Source: Neoechinorhynchus agilis (Eukaryota > Acanthocephala). Taken from it: a stretch of DNA of 64,000 nucleotides. The position numbers and the translations under genes are program-made. Shown piece after piece: positions 1 through 10,104 of this stretch. The stretch spans positions 1,116,001 to 1,180,000 of the forward strand of contig CM121343.1 of NCBI GenBank assembly GCA_051530055.1, given 5' to 3'. The notes beneath the pieces are model-generated. The model was not told the origin of the DNA and did not search any database. It worked only from the letters and a program-made list of their open reading frames with translations. The stretch's first letter is position 1. Each line of letters starts with the position of its first letter.

Positions 1-830
1 TATACGATCACCAAATTTGCAAGATACATTAAAATTGGATAACACCATTGAAATCAGCGCATCAGATATGTTCAAAATGTTTTATCATTTCGTAACCATT
101 TTCAAGCAGCATGGATTTAATTCAGGTGTCTTTTATGAACACCAATCTTAAAACTAAATGTCAAAATATAACAAGCCACAAGAAAGCGTTATTGCAGGTG
201 AATTCGGCGTCAAAAGCAGATTTAAAAAAGTTAATTTTATCTGAATTTATTGATGTTTTAATATCGACAATTAAGGTTATTGGTCTAAAAATTGAGCAAC
301 GAATAACTCAAGAACAGTGACAGCTATCGCAAGTCCGAATACAGATTTGGAATCAGAGCGTTAAGATTTACTAAATGAAAATATTTAGTAAACTACAGCT
401 GTGTTATTGGCGTCGGAAATCGCATTATCATATTTGGTCAATAGTCAAAAGAGTGAAAGATCATTAAATTTGCAAGATTCATTAAAATTGGATAACACCA
501 TTGAAATCAGCGCACCAGATGTGCTCAAAATGTTTTATCATTTCGTAATAACTTTTAAGCACCATGGATTTAATTCAGGTTTCTTTTATGAAGTTCAATC
601 TTCAAACTAAAGTCGAGATTTCACAAGCCACAAGAAAGCGTTATTGCCGGTGAATTCAGCGTCAAAAGTAGATTTAGAAAAGTTAATTTGATCTGAAATC
701 TATTGATGTTTTAATATCGATAGTCAGGTTATTGGTCTCAAAATTGAACAACGCTTAACTCAAGATACATGACAGCTGTCGCAAATCCGAAAACAGATTT
801 GGAATCAGCGCATTAAGATATACTAGAGGC
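1..830 (-). repeat. Tandem repeat array, ~453-bp units (left arm)
   Basis: About one and three-quarter units of a diverged tandem repeat. The block 'aaatttgcaaga' followed by 'ttaaaattggataacacc' starts at about 13 and again at about 466, so the period is near 453 bp. The units are the reverse complement of those at 1480-2776; for example the 'gacagct-tcgcaa-tccga' block here is 'tcagatttgcgatagct' there. Short ORFs such as the 69-codon one at 401-610 recur with changes between units, so they may be decayed coding sequence carried by the repeat. No known protein is recognised. Confidence 0.75.
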
Positions 831-1470
831 TGCTCCTCTGACATCTGTGGGAACTCTATTAACTTATGAGGTAACGAGGATCGTAGTGTCCTTAGGATTT
901 GGTCCCCCGATATGCACGCGACATCGCTGTCGATGTGGGTCCTTCGTTGATGCTTTCGGGCGACACGGTCCCGTTTGCCGAAAGTCAGGAGGAAGATTCT
1001 CACGCCATTCTGAGATCAACAGCGTAATTTCTCGAGCGTTGAGAACGGCAAACTTCCCCAACATCTTTGAACCTGCCCATCTTTGTCGACTAGACGCGGT
1101 AGTCGACCTGACGGAAGCCTTCTCTGGGACGCCGCGTGTGTGGACACCCTCGCAGTAAGCAACATTCCGTACTCTCTCGTAATATTGGAGGTGCAGCCAG
1201 TGCAGCGGAAGGAAGGAAGGTACGAAAATACATGGATTTGGCAAGGTTCCACTATTTTGTCCCCTTCGGAGTAGAGACGCATGGAGCACTTGGCAGCTCG
1301 GCACTCACTCTGCTCCAGGATCTTTCTAAGAAATTGAGAGAAACGACCGGCGACGCACGAGCAGATGCATTCCTGCGACAAAATATCCCGCTTGCAGTAA
1401 TCTGAGGCAGTGCTGCTGGCGTGATAGCGATAGCCGAGGAAGGAGAGAAGTTCCGATTTTGCGGACGGTG
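830..1470 (+). mobile_element. R2-like LINE fragment, C-terminal zinc knuckle and restriction-like endonuclease
   Basis: Three overlapping frames give one diverged domain. The first (847-1158) has a CxC...HGPVC zinc-knuckle pattern followed by GGRFSRHSEIN, then an LEP/LCRLD-like stretch. The next frame gives RPDG and LLWDAACVDTLAVS, and the third (1136-1405) gives VPFGVETHGALG and LRETTGDARADAFLRQNI. The order CCHC, R-P-D-G, W-D matches the restriction-like endonuclease tail of R2/NeSL-type LINEs (family knowledge; the placement is my inference). Compared with other invertebrate copies I know, the spacer between RPDG and WD is shortened, and there are at least two frameshifts, so this copy is dead. 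Related pieces lie at 35000-35690 and 51545-52065; an N-terminal piece of a related element lies at 17920-18660. Confidence 0.6.
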
Positions 1471-1479
1471 GTGCTAAAA

Positions 1480-2776
1480 AATTAATTTATAATTAATTTA
1501 CTTTTTCTTGATATGCTTTTAACGTTGATTTTACCTGCTTGTACCGTTTTTTTCGCAATGGTCATCCTTGTCTTTAGTTTACATACGTAAGTTCATAAAA
1601 GACTAGAAATAAATAATAAAAGCGCAAAATCATGTAAGACCCTGTAATCTTTTTGGGTTTTCTATCGAATTTTGTTGACGTTTGATAATTTAATGATCTT
1701 ACACGTTTATGACTTTTTACGAATTGAACAAAATCGATTTGCGACGTTTATACGAAAGCGAGAAATGTACAGTATTGTAAATCGTTCAATAAAATACGTT
1801 GGTTCTTTTTCAGATTTGCGATAGCTTAAACAGTTCTTGAATTATTTGTCTTTAAATTTTTGGGCAAACAACCGTGATTATCAATATCAAAATATCAATA
1901 TACTTTTTAATTAATTAACCTTTTCTTGATCAGCTTTCAACGCTGATTTAACCTGCATATACCGGTTTTTGTTGCTATGCCCATCTTTATCTTTAGTTTA
2001 CCTATTGGAGTTCATAAAAAACACGAGAAATAAATAATAAAAGCGATTGAACATGAAAGACCTGGTAAGCTTTTTGGGGTATTTTCGATGCGGTGGTTTT
2101 ATTGATGTTATCCTATTTGTTCACGTTTGTAGATGTAATAATCTTTCACGTTTATGACTTTTTACGAAGTAAACCAATGCGATTTGCGACGTCAGAACGA
2201 AAGCTAGCCATATACAGTGTTGCCCATTTAGTATTTGTTGACTCGCTTCGCTGATTGCAATTCCGTTTTCAGATTTGCGATAGCTTTAAAAGTTCTTTAG
2301 TTTCTCGTCGTTCAATTTTTTTACAAGATACCGTGATTATCAATATCAAAACATCCATTAATTTATAGATAATTCACCTTTTCGTGATCAACTTTAAACG
2401 CTGATTTCACCCGCATATACCGGTTCTTGTCGCTAATCTTTGTCTTCAGTTTACCTATTGGCGTTCATATAAGATACCAGAAACAAAATAAATAATGCGA
2501 TTAAGCGTGTAAGACCTGGTATGCTTTTTGGGGTATATGGGTGATTTCATCGATGTTATCCAATTTTTCTGACGTTTGCAAATTTAATGACCATTCACGT
2601 TTATGACTTTTTACGAACAAACAAAATGCGATTTGCGACGTTAATATTGTTGCTAGCCATATACAGTATTGCCAATTGAGTACTCGACGCGCTGATTCCA
2701 AATCTTGCGTTATTCCTCTTTAATTCTTTTACAGACAACCGTGAGTATCAATATTGAAACAACATTTATTATATAT
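1480..2776 (+). repeat. Tandem repeat array, ~0.42-0.47-kb units (right arm)
   Basis: Three successive diverged units, recognisable by 'ttttcttgat' near 1502, 1921 and 2389. Each is followed by 'acgctgatttaacctgcat', a 'taccggttttt' block, 'agtttacctattgg' and 'ttcataaaa'. The array is in the opposite orientation to 1-830, so the two arms form a large inverted repeat around the R2-like piece. The array continues at 6926-7075 beyond an inserted LINE. A minus-strand 66-codon ORF (2501-2701) resembles the ORF at 401-610 (SLNLQ-S-KLDN), which supports a shared, decayed coding module. Confidence 0.75.
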
Positions 2777-2816
2777 TTAACTTCGGGGTTCAAAAAACGT
2801 ACAAAAGCGCTGTTTC

Positions 2817-4115
2817 GTGATGCAAAATTGCGCTTCGAATATCAGCAATCAGGTAAACCCTATTTCCGACATGTCTAGATTAAGGTTTGTTCCTACTATC
2901 CTCCTCCCCCCGAGTGATTGTGAAGTTTTGAATGATTGTGCACAAGTTTCCATAGGGGATCAGATGGAACATTCTATCGACGCATCAAGGTTTAAGCGTC
3001 CTGTTAGGAAAGAGGATTTCGTTATCAAAATTCCCAAAGAAGCCATGGGCACTAACTCCCCCTCCTATTTCTCGCGTTATTTCTTCGAGAAGTATTTACT
3101 GCCGAATGGTCGTGAGAAACATATGAATTTTTTGATAAAGAGGTTCTCTGTGACCAAATTCCACATCCTTTTTATTTTTTTCGATGCGGCCGGTAAAGAC
3201 CTCTTTTCTAAGATGCTAGGGGAGTTAAGCATCCAATCTGTTGACCTATCTCGTAGAGTCACCTTTCTAATGAGGAATCCTCCTCAAGACTTGGATACTA
3301 CTGATTTTCGCAAAATTGAGGATGAGTTAGGTATAAAACTGGTCAAATATCTGTTTAGACCCAACGCTAGTTCAGCCTACGCCATCCTATGTTCAGCTAC
3401 TATCAATGTCGCCGAGAGTCTAGCTAACTCCGGCAGGGTTTTTTTCTCATACTGGGTCACTTTTGACCGATACAGGGACTCTATCTATGATTATAATTTG
3501 ACGATATGTCAGAGGTGTTCGAGATGGGGGCACCACGAATCTGACTGTGTCTTCCCCTCCAGATGCATCTTTTGTGCAGGTCCTCATCACAAATCATCTT
3601 GCTCCAATTCTGATGCTGCTACCTGTGCAAACTGTGGCAAGAATCATCCGGCCTTTGCACGTTCTTGCAAATTCGCGCAAAAATATTTTGACGATTCCAT
3701 ACCATCGAAGCAGCGAGTATTCCATAATTCTAGTTATAGAGAATTCTATCCACAACATAATCCTTTCTCTTCGGACGGTTTTTCCTCTAAGGAGTCGAAG
3801 ACTCAACCTTCCCCTGATGGTCACAAGCCTAAACTTCCCCCCAAACCTCCGGAAAAATCCTTTCTTGATAGTTTAAAATCTTCCATTAATACTTCTCAAC
3901 TTTATCCCGATAAAGAAATTTCATTGCTTAAGTACTTCCTTACTTTGATCCTTCACAAACTGGAAAATCTTTCTACACCAGACTCTACCTCCGACAATTT
4001 TTCTAGATTATTTAACTTTAATAACTGGATCGATTGTGAAAATTATAAAAGAGATATTTCCCCATCTTTGCGTAACTTGGAATCTATAGATTCCAAACGT
4101 CCTAAATTCATTTAA
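2817..4115 (+). CDS. LINE ORF1 protein with three zinc knuckles
   Basis: 432 residues. The middle third has a spaced Cys/His array: CQRCSRWGHHESDC, CIFCAGPHHKSSC and CANCGKNHPAFARSC (about residues 231-285), which is the triple CCHC arrangement of ORF1 proteins in several LINE clades. The protein is expected to bind the element RNA and form the cytoplasmic ribonucleoprotein needed for target-primed reverse transcription. The N-terminal half is probably an RRM-like fold by family analogy; I cannot confirm it by eye. The C-terminal part is Pro/Ser/Lys rich. I used the first ATG, about 34 bp from the inferred element 5' end. The stop codon overlaps the ORF2 start as TAATG. Homologous, broken ORF1s lie at 40903-41890 and 47380-48715. 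Confidence 0.85.
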   Translation: MMQNCASNISNQVNPISDMSRLRFVPTILLPPSDCEVLNDCAQVSIGDQMEHSIDASRFKRPVRKEDFVIKIPKEAMGTNSPSYFSRYFFEKYLLPNGREKHMNFLIKRFSVTKFHILFIFFDAAGKDLFSKMLGELSIQSVDLSRRVTFLMRNPPQDLDTTDFRKIEDELGIKLVKYLFRPNASSAYAILCSATINVAESLANSGRVFFSYWVTFDRYRDSIYDYNLTICQRCSRWGHHESDCVFPSRCIFCAGPHHKSSCSNSDAATCANCGKNHPAFARSCKFAQKYFDDSIPSKQRVFHNSSYREFYPQHNPFSSDGFSSKESKTQPSPDGHKPKLPPKPPEKSFLDSLKSSINTSQLYPDKEISLLKYFLTLILHKLENLSTPDSTSDNFSRLFNFNNWIDCENYKRDISPSLRNLESIDSKRPKFI

Positions 4116-6760
4116 TGAATTGTTCCAATTATAAGGAATGTCCTTTCTCTTTCATCACATATAATGCCTCTAGGGCTTCTAGTCTTCCTAATTTTCTTAC
4201 TCCTTGTGTAGTTGATAACTATGTTAACATGCTGTGTTTTCAAGAAACCGGCTTTTCTAAAATGCTTCTCTTCGATAATTATGATTCTCATGTTCTTCTC
4301 CCTCGCTCCACATCAACCAATCAGCACATTGGATTTTCTGGAGGACTTCAAACATTTATTCTTAAATCTCACTCTTCTAAAATTTTATTTCAAACTAAAA
4401 ATATTTCTTTTGCAATGCAAATTATTTCTTTTAATAATCCCTTATATGGAACCTCATCCCTTTTCTCTCCTACTCTTATCCTTTGCAACTTGTATATTCA
4501 ACCCAGACACGTGGGTATATTTACTAAATCTTTTATGCATATCCTCCGTTACTGGAATCCTGACTTTATCGTAGGCGACTTCAATAGTAATTTTTTAAAT
4601 GCTTTTAGGCCCTTTTTTAAGTTTCGCAATTTTTTGCTCCCCAAATTTCCTTCTTTTCATAATGTTAAATCTAATAGACATACCTTCTTGGGTGGTGCAA
4701 TTATTAAAAAGTCAATTCCTATTTTATTTTATCCTGCTTCCCAACTTCAGTCACAGAGATTGTTAGGGCATGACTTTATCCTTTTTAAATCTAATGGCAT
4801 CGATCTTAAGGACACTTTCGTTTTTAATCCTAAAAGCTTTTCAAAATTTAATAATGATCTCCTTTCTTTTATGAACTCTTCCACTTCATCCTCCTTATCT
4901 GACTTTAACAATGCCATTTTATCCTCTGTACATAAAAATTTAATTACTAAGTCTGTGATCAAGCGACCTCCTGTTTGTCATGAAGCCAGCATATTTTACA
5001 AAAATGCTGTTATAGCTGACTTGTATGGTAACGCTCCCCTTAAAAACTTATTTATGAAAAAATTTTACACAGCTAAGTTTTATCATCAAGTTTCGTTGGA
5101 CAAAAAGAAGCTGATCTCTCTTAAGTCCTTTGGTAAGGACTTTTGGTCCTGTATTTTGAAAAGAAGACCGGTCTGTTGGAAGGCAAAAGCATCTAACTGG
5201 ATAGGGTCTATATCTTATCCTGCAGTAATTGAGTCTATTTTGATGGCACATACTCTTAGTGCATGTTCTTCTCCTCCACTTCCCATCTTTAATAAAAAGT
5301 CCTTTTCGTGGAATTTTGAAGTTGAAGTTTTTCTGAAGGCCTGTAAATCTAACCCCTCTAAAGCGTATAATATAAATGGCACTTCACCCATAATTTTTAG
5401 TTCTATTTCTGATAAGGTAAAATCTATCTTTTTTAGTAGATTTCGTTTATCGAAAATTGATTTTAATGATCTACTTAACATAAATATTGTTAAGAAAATT
5501 TTTATTCCCCAAACGAAAGGACGTATATTTAACGCATCCCACATCAGAGTAATTTCCATACAGAACCCAATCGTCTCTTGCTTAGAAAGAGCGGTGAACG
5601 GGAAACTGTATGACTTTTTAGTATGTAGAAAGCTAATCCCCGACTTTTTCCATGGCTTCATTAGAGGTAAAGGTGTCACATCGCTTTTATCCTCTCTTAA
5701 TTCTATGAATGAAGCTATTAATGTACAAAAACTTCTCATTCAGCTGGATATTAATAAGGCTTTTGATGCCTTGGATCGTGGCTTTCTTTATGAGGCTTTA
5801 GTTAATCTTAAAGTTCCTCTTAATCTTATCTACAAAACCAACTATCTTATGGAATCCAAGTCCTTTTACTATGAGGTGGACCCTTCTCACACTAAATTTT
5901 TCTCTAGATATGGTGTTCCTCAAGGATCTCCACTCTCGCCCACCTTATTTTCAATTGCCCTTATATATATTTTCAAAAATCTAAAGAAATCATCTTCCAT
6001 ATTTCCTTTAGTTTATGCGGATGATATATTCTTATTTTGTAAAGCTAGAACATCTTCTATTCTAACGAATAATATAGCCAATTTTATGCTATCTTTGTCG
6101 TCGGAACTTAGGAAAGCCAATTTAGTTACAAACAATAACAAAACTTTCTTTATTCCACTGACTAAAACTTTGGCTTCGAGGAAGCTTCTAATTAATGAAT
6201 TATCTTCTAATTTCAATTTCCCTAATATCAATTTTAGATCGCATTCCAAGATTTTAGGTGTTGATTTCCCCTGTAAAAATCACAGAATTTTTATAAACTC
6301 TTCCTTTAAAAGTCTTCTGACAAAAACAGATATTTTTATCAAAAGAGCCAAAAGGTTATCAATTTCCCCACCTTTTATTTCTAAAGTGTTAAAAATATTT
6401 CTAGGGGGTTCAATATGCTTTTTCGCACGAGGCCGGCCCCCAGAAAACAGACTTTCATTTTATCTTACTATGCTGAATAAGCTTAGCAGTATTCTTATTA
6501 AAAATAATATTGATACGGAACCCCTTTTTTCCTTTTTAACAAGAATTTTTTTGTCTAAAATTTGGTTTTATTCTTATTGTTATTCTAGCTGTAAATATTT
6601 TAATTACAACTCCTCAATTCTTAGAATCTTTTTCAATAAACCATCCAGGTTTTTACCCATTAATCAAACTAATATACTTAACAGGAATGAGGTAAGTGAT
6701 TTTCTCATGTTATTCTCTTTTTTACAGGATCAGGACAAGAAAAGGATTATTATTATTTAA
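4115..6760 (+). CDS. LINE ORF2: AP endonuclease plus reverse transcriptase
   Basis: 881 residues, uninterrupted. The N-terminal APE-like endonuclease shows CFQETG (catalytic Glu), IVGDFNSNF (Asp/Asn) and LLGHDFILF (the SDH-like terminal motif). The RT domain follows, with VISIQNPIVS, a LDINKAFDALD block carrying a catalytic Asp, GVPQGSPLSPTLF and LVYADDIFLF (YADD active site). The C-terminal region has CFFARGRPPENR, a motif also seen at 33090 and, in decayed form, in the copies near 50950 and 55440, so it marks this clade. The protein nicks target DNA and primes cDNA synthesis there. Its ATG shares the A of the ORF1 stop, which fits termination-reinitiation as shown for UAAUG in SART1-type LINEs. 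Confidence 0.9.
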   Translation: MNCSNYKECPFSFITYNASRASSLPNFLTPCVVDNYVNMLCFQETGFSKMLLFDNYDSHVLLPRSTSTNQHIGFSGGLQTFILKSHSSKILFQTKNISFAMQIISFNNPLYGTSSLFSPTLILCNLYIQPRHVGIFTKSFMHILRYWNPDFIVGDFNSNFLNAFRPFFKFRNFLLPKFPSFHNVKSNRHTFLGGAIIKKSIPILFYPASQLQSQRLLGHDFILFKSNGIDLKDTFVFNPKSFSKFNNDLLSFMNSSTSSSLSDFNNAILSSVHKNLITKSVIKRPPVCHEASIFYKNAVIADLYGNAPLKNLFMKKFYTAKFYHQVSLDKKKLISLKSFGKDFWSCILKRRPVCWKAKASNWIGSISYPAVIESILMAHTLSACSSPPLPIFNKKSFSWNFEVEVFLKACKSNPSKAYNINGTSPIIFSSISDKVKSIFFSRFRLSKIDFNDLLNINIVKKIFIPQTKGRIFNASHIRVISIQNPIVSCLERAVNGKLYDFLVCRKLIPDFFHGFIRGKGVTSLLSSLNSMNEAINVQKLLIQLDINKAFDALDRGFLYEALVNLKVPLNLIYKTNYLMESKSFYYEVDPSHTKFFSRYGVPQGSPLSPTLFSIALIYIFKNLKKSSSIFPLVYADDIFLFCKARTSSILTNNIANFMLSLSSELRKANLVTNNNKTFFIPLTKTLASRKLLINELSSNFNFPNINFRSHSKILGVDFPCKNHRIFINSSFKSLLTKTDIFIKRAKRLSISPPFISKVLKIFLGGSICFFARGRPPENRLSFYLTMLNKLSSILIKNNIDTEPLFSFLTRIFLSKIWFYSYCYSSCKYFNYNSSILRIFFNKPSRFLPINQTNILNRNEVSDFLMLFSFLQDQDKKRIIII

Positions 6761-6925
6761 GAATTAAAAGAAGGGTTTTCGAGGCTGCTGTGAGGGGATT
6801 TAAGAGATCGTCCCACAACTCACAGCCATCTTGGGCCCGAGACATTAGATCAAGCAAGAAAGAGGAATTAAGAGATTGATTGTGTGTATGTTGTATGAGG
6901 CGTGAAATAATAATAATAATAATAA

Positions 6926-7075
6926 TTAACTTTTCTTGATCAACTTTTAACGCTGATTTAACCTGCATATACCGGTTTTTGTTGCTATGCCCATCTTTGT
7001 ATTTAGTTTACCTATTGACGTTCATAAAAGACGCCAGAAAAAATAATAAAAGCGATTAAGCATGTCTACGTCCTC
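6926..7075 (+). repeat. Continuation of the ~0.45-kb tandem repeat
   Basis: 'ttaacttttcttgatcaact', the 'cgctgatttaacctgcatat' block and 'aataataaaagcgattaagc' match the units at 1905 and 2385 closely. This is the downstream half of the unit split by the LINE insertion. The first seven bases are the right target-site duplication. Confidence 0.8.
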
Positions 7076-7389
7076 TCTCTCGTGAACGTCCTCTAATCAA
7101 TGAACGGTGAACTAGAATGAGACAAGTATTCCGATCTTCTTGACTTTGCAATAAAGAAGTAATTTGAACGAGTTACTGAAACTCTCGAAGACTCATTAAT
7201 TAAAGTGATGAGTAGAGTTAAGGATATATTAGCGGAGGCTAATCATTGCGAAATGGAAGCTCACAAAAGTGAAAAGTTGATCGAAGTCAAAAAGTGCAAA
7301 GGGAAGAAAGCTAACGGTTCAAAAATTCAGGCCAAGGTTTCAAAGGTGAACTTTTAGAAACAGACTAACTTTACGCTCGTTTTTCTTCG
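7076..7389 (+). other. Spacer with a decayed coiled-coil-like frame
   Basis: One frame reads continuously from about 7150 as a Lys/Glu-rich, coiled-coil-like segment (FERVTETLEDSLIKV, EMEAHKSEKLIEVKK) and ends before 7360. It has no start codon that I trust and no family that I recognise. It may be the N-terminal remnant of a retroelement structural protein, since gag-like sequence follows at once. Confidence 0.3.
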
Positions 7390-8490
7390 TTGAATAAAGC
7401 GAACATCGTTGCCTACCCGCTACATATTGGACCTCCAACATATAAACTAATAAGGAGTCAGAGCGCTGGCAGAGATGTCGCGGAATACGAATTCCAAGAA
7501 ATGTTAAAAATGTTAGACAAACACTTCACAAAACCGATACATTTTGTAACGGCCCGTTTCACGTTTAGCCAATGCAAAACGCAAGCAGGTCAATCGTATG
7601 CGTCTTGGGCAGCTCAATTAAAGGAGAAGGCGAGTTCGTGTTTAGATAGAGATTTTTTTTCATACATGGCCCAAAGGACACACGGTCCACCGGTTTCGGT
7701 CTGGGAAGTGCTGGCCTGCGCTCCGGATGGATGAACAAACTTATAACCGAATGGTCTCGGAAAACAAATTTGGGAAAGGATCCACATGGATTTTGCTGGT
7801 CCTATTCGGGGACAACTATCCCTGGTTTAGATTGATGCATTCAGTTAATGGCGATAACGGACCGCCCTTCCAGTCGACGGAATTCCAGCGATTCTGTGCA
7901 GCGAATGGAATCAAACACATCCGCACATCGTCTTATCAGCCCCAAACAAATGGGTTGGTCGAAAGATTTATAAACACATTTAAGGGACGTGTCCAGATTT
8001 CGGGTGATCGTTACAAAAGTTCCTTTCAAAAACACCTGCTGAAGCGATTTTCGAGCAGAGGCTGACAACAATATTCGACAGGATCTGTGCAACATTTTAG
8101 TCAACAGTGACACGAAGGAGAAACGTACAAAAAATGCAACATGATGCAAGAACGCAAATCAGGGAATTCCAACCGTCTTACAAAATATGGGTGAGGGACA
8201 AACGGAACAATAAATGGAAAGGAGTCATTTGAGACAGGCGAGCATGGACATCCTATGACGTAAACATTGATGGAGACATATTCCGACGACATGCTACGGA
8301 TTTGCGAGAACCCGAGGACTCAGATGATGCAACTAAAGATTTCAAGAAAGATCCGGAGTTAGACTTGAGAACAGAACCAGAATCAAACGAACAGGAAGCG
8401 ATCGCACCCGAAGCAAGTTCACATTTGCCAACCGTTATACCAAGAAGAGGATATAGAGAACGACGACCGTACCAGAGACGCGATCCGCCC
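7390..8490 (+). mobile_element. LTR/Gypsy fossil: gag piece and integrase piece
   Basis: A heavily reduced copy of a Gypsy-type element. 7390-7640 encodes a gag segment that aligns with the gag of the element at 23880-28302 (HFTKPIHFVTARFTFSQCK here, HVAQPMHQITARYLFSTCH there). 7840-8010 encodes part of an integrase core (GDNGPPFQSTEFQRF, then SSYQPQTNGLVERFI). 8150-8490 resembles the integrase C-terminal tail. Protease, RT and RNase H are absent. No LTR pair is recognised. It is an old, non-functional fossil with a large internal loss and several further breaks. A short SINE-tail piece (7683-7730) lies inside it. Confidence 0.75.
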
Positions 8491-8948
8491 AAGGGGGGTT
8501 TTGGTCCTAGGGGCCATTGCTGCCTGTTACACGAGGCCACTGGGAATGTTGACCGCTTCCCCTGTCCGTTGTCCACGTTCCCTTGCTTTGCTCCAATTGG
8601 CGACCCGCTGATGGACCAACCAGTGTGGGACGCCGAATTGCTGGTGATGGTTCCGGGCACCCTCTGTGCCTTCTCGTGGGAAGATGACGTTTTCGTTTCG
8701 CCGACTTGGCTGGCCAATGAATTACCTGATGAAATCGCTCGCACAGTCAACCGACAAAACATAGAGCAAAAGCCCGCGGTCGGAATTGAGTCTGGCAAAG
8801 AGACCACCTTCTTTGCCGGCTCGATACGCCAAGGTATGGGGCGTCTCACAACAGAGGAGCCTGAGGAGTCATTCCTCTCGGCTTCGTTGGCGTGAGGCTG
8901 GTGGGATATTGGCTGGACGCTGCCGCTTCTCCTCCGTCTACGTGCGTC
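8490..8948. other. GC-richer stretch open on both strands
   Basis: From about 8300 to 8895 the plus strand is open, and 8253-9002 is open on the minus strand. Neither translation beyond 8490 looks like a family I know. The plus frame continues from the integrase-like tail, so the stretch may be a 3' non-coding or LTR part of the fossil at 7390, but no matching second LTR was found. The right edge coincides with the start of the 4-kb duplicated segment. Confidence 0.3.
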
Positions 8949-9084
8949 TCCTGATAAATACCATGATTTGCCGGAAAGCAAATCGAGTTGTTTACAAAAC
9001 ATTTCAATGTTACGCTCTAATTATTTGTTTATGTTCCGCCTATTTTCCCGATTGACGGGTTCTTAGACTCATAATCTCTCGCCG

Positions 9085-9558
9085 ATGCATTTTTGCAATC
9101 CTTATTTGGTGCTATATCCGCCTTCAATGACAAACGTTACGATGCTGGAGGTCCTTACTCATCCGAGATCATACTTCCATCCTTGTGATCAACAATATTC
9201 ATTTCAAGCGATGCCACAATTTAATTACAAAATCCAAGAGAATCAACAAAACAATTTTGAGCCAAGAGTCTTCAATGGGTTCGTGAATTCCAGTCTCATT
9301 GGACTTTGTTTGCAGTTCTATAAGGGTGTATTCGTCGATCTTTTGAAAAAGGAGGAACTTTGCATACATTATCTCCTTGAAGTTGCTCACAATTCTCGAA
9401 TACTCGGTACGGCGGAAGGTAATAAAAATGCGGACATTATTACAAAATACGTTAACGAATACTGCGATCGGAGTGCAAATCGCTTTAATGAAAATAATGG
9501 CGAGCAACCAAGACGAAAAAGGCACCACAGTAGAAGACGCAATAGACAAGGACGGTAG
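9085..9558 (+). CDS. Hypothetical 157-residue protein (duplicate 1)
   Basis: An open frame from MHFCNPYLVL to a strongly basic C-terminus (RRKRHHSRRRNRQGR) that looks like a nuclear-localisation or RNA-binding tail. The middle has mixed hydrophobic and charged sequence (LLKKEELCIHYLLEVAHNS). I recognise no family. The same frame is preserved exactly at 29104-29577, but those copies are too recent for that to show selection. The minus strand is also open across 9199-9726 (175 codons), so coding on the plus strand is not proven. Confidence 0.35.
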   Translation: MHFCNPYLVLYPPSMTNVTMLEVLTHPRSYFHPCDQQYSFQAMPQFNYKIQENQQNNFEPRVFNGFVNSSLIGLCLQFYKGVFVDLLKKEELCIHYLLEVAHNSRILGTAEGNKNADIITKYVNEYCDRSANRFNENNGEQPRRKRHHSRRRNRQGR

Positions 9559-10104
9559 ACCGACAGTGGAAATTGAATGTAATACGCTAATCGATAGGCG
9601 TGCTAGTTTCATAATTTTTTCTAAAATAAAGCATAGTCGCCACTTGAGTATGTATGGCGGTACCATGTTGAAACATTTATTTCGCAGACGACTCTCGGAT
9701 GCTCGAATCAAGTAAGCATTGCACATGAGTATCTTGGCTCATCAAGTAAGATAAAAATTGAAATCGGTAAGTGTTAACTAGGAAAAATGACACAGACAAA
9801 AATCAAAAGTTAATATATCCTCCGCCAATTTCTTGTTCATGACTGTTGTGCCGATGACTAGGCGAATCGCGCTCGTCGATTCTATCCAGCCGGGTAACCC
9901 CTGCCATCCAGCGGAGCATGCGCATTTCCGTCGTTTCGACCCACTTGATTTGCAGGTTTCGGTCCTGTAAAGCGTGTCTTATTGCGACTTTGTAAATGTC
10001 TTTTCAGCGATAATGGGATTCGACTGTCGCAAATTACGCCGTTCAGGTTCTTCCATTTCAACAAACCGCCTTGAATTCGAGTCGCATTAAGAAATAAAAA
10101 ACAT

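Larger units (their letters stand above)
2784..6925 (+). mobile_element. Full-length APE-type LINE, two open ORFs
   Basis: A 4.1-kb non-LTR retrotransposon inserted in the tandem array. The 7-bp sequence ttaactt flanks it at 2777-2783 and 6926-6932 as a target-site duplication, and the repeat resumes in register on the far side. It has a very short 5' leader (about 33 bp), ORF1 (2817-4115), ORF2 (4115-6760), a ~145-bp 3' UTR and a (TAA)n tail at about 6906-6925. TAA-repeat tails are typical of I-factor-like LINEs, though I do not assign the clade firmly. Both ORFs are open from end to end, so this is a recent insertion and possibly an active copy. It has degenerate relatives at 13.35, 20.7-22.5, 33.1, 40.9, 47.3, 55.4, 57.4 and 61.7 kb. 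Confidence 0.85.

Noticed and set aside
8253-9002. 249-codon minus-strand ORF as a gene
   Set aside because: It is antisense to the integrase-like tail and a GC-richer stretch, with Ser/Arg/Pro-rich low-quality translation and no recognisable motif.
9199-9726. 175-codon minus-strand ORF (and its copy at 29218)
   Set aside because: No motif recognised; the opposite frame is equally open and neither has independent support. I list only the plus frame, with low confidence.
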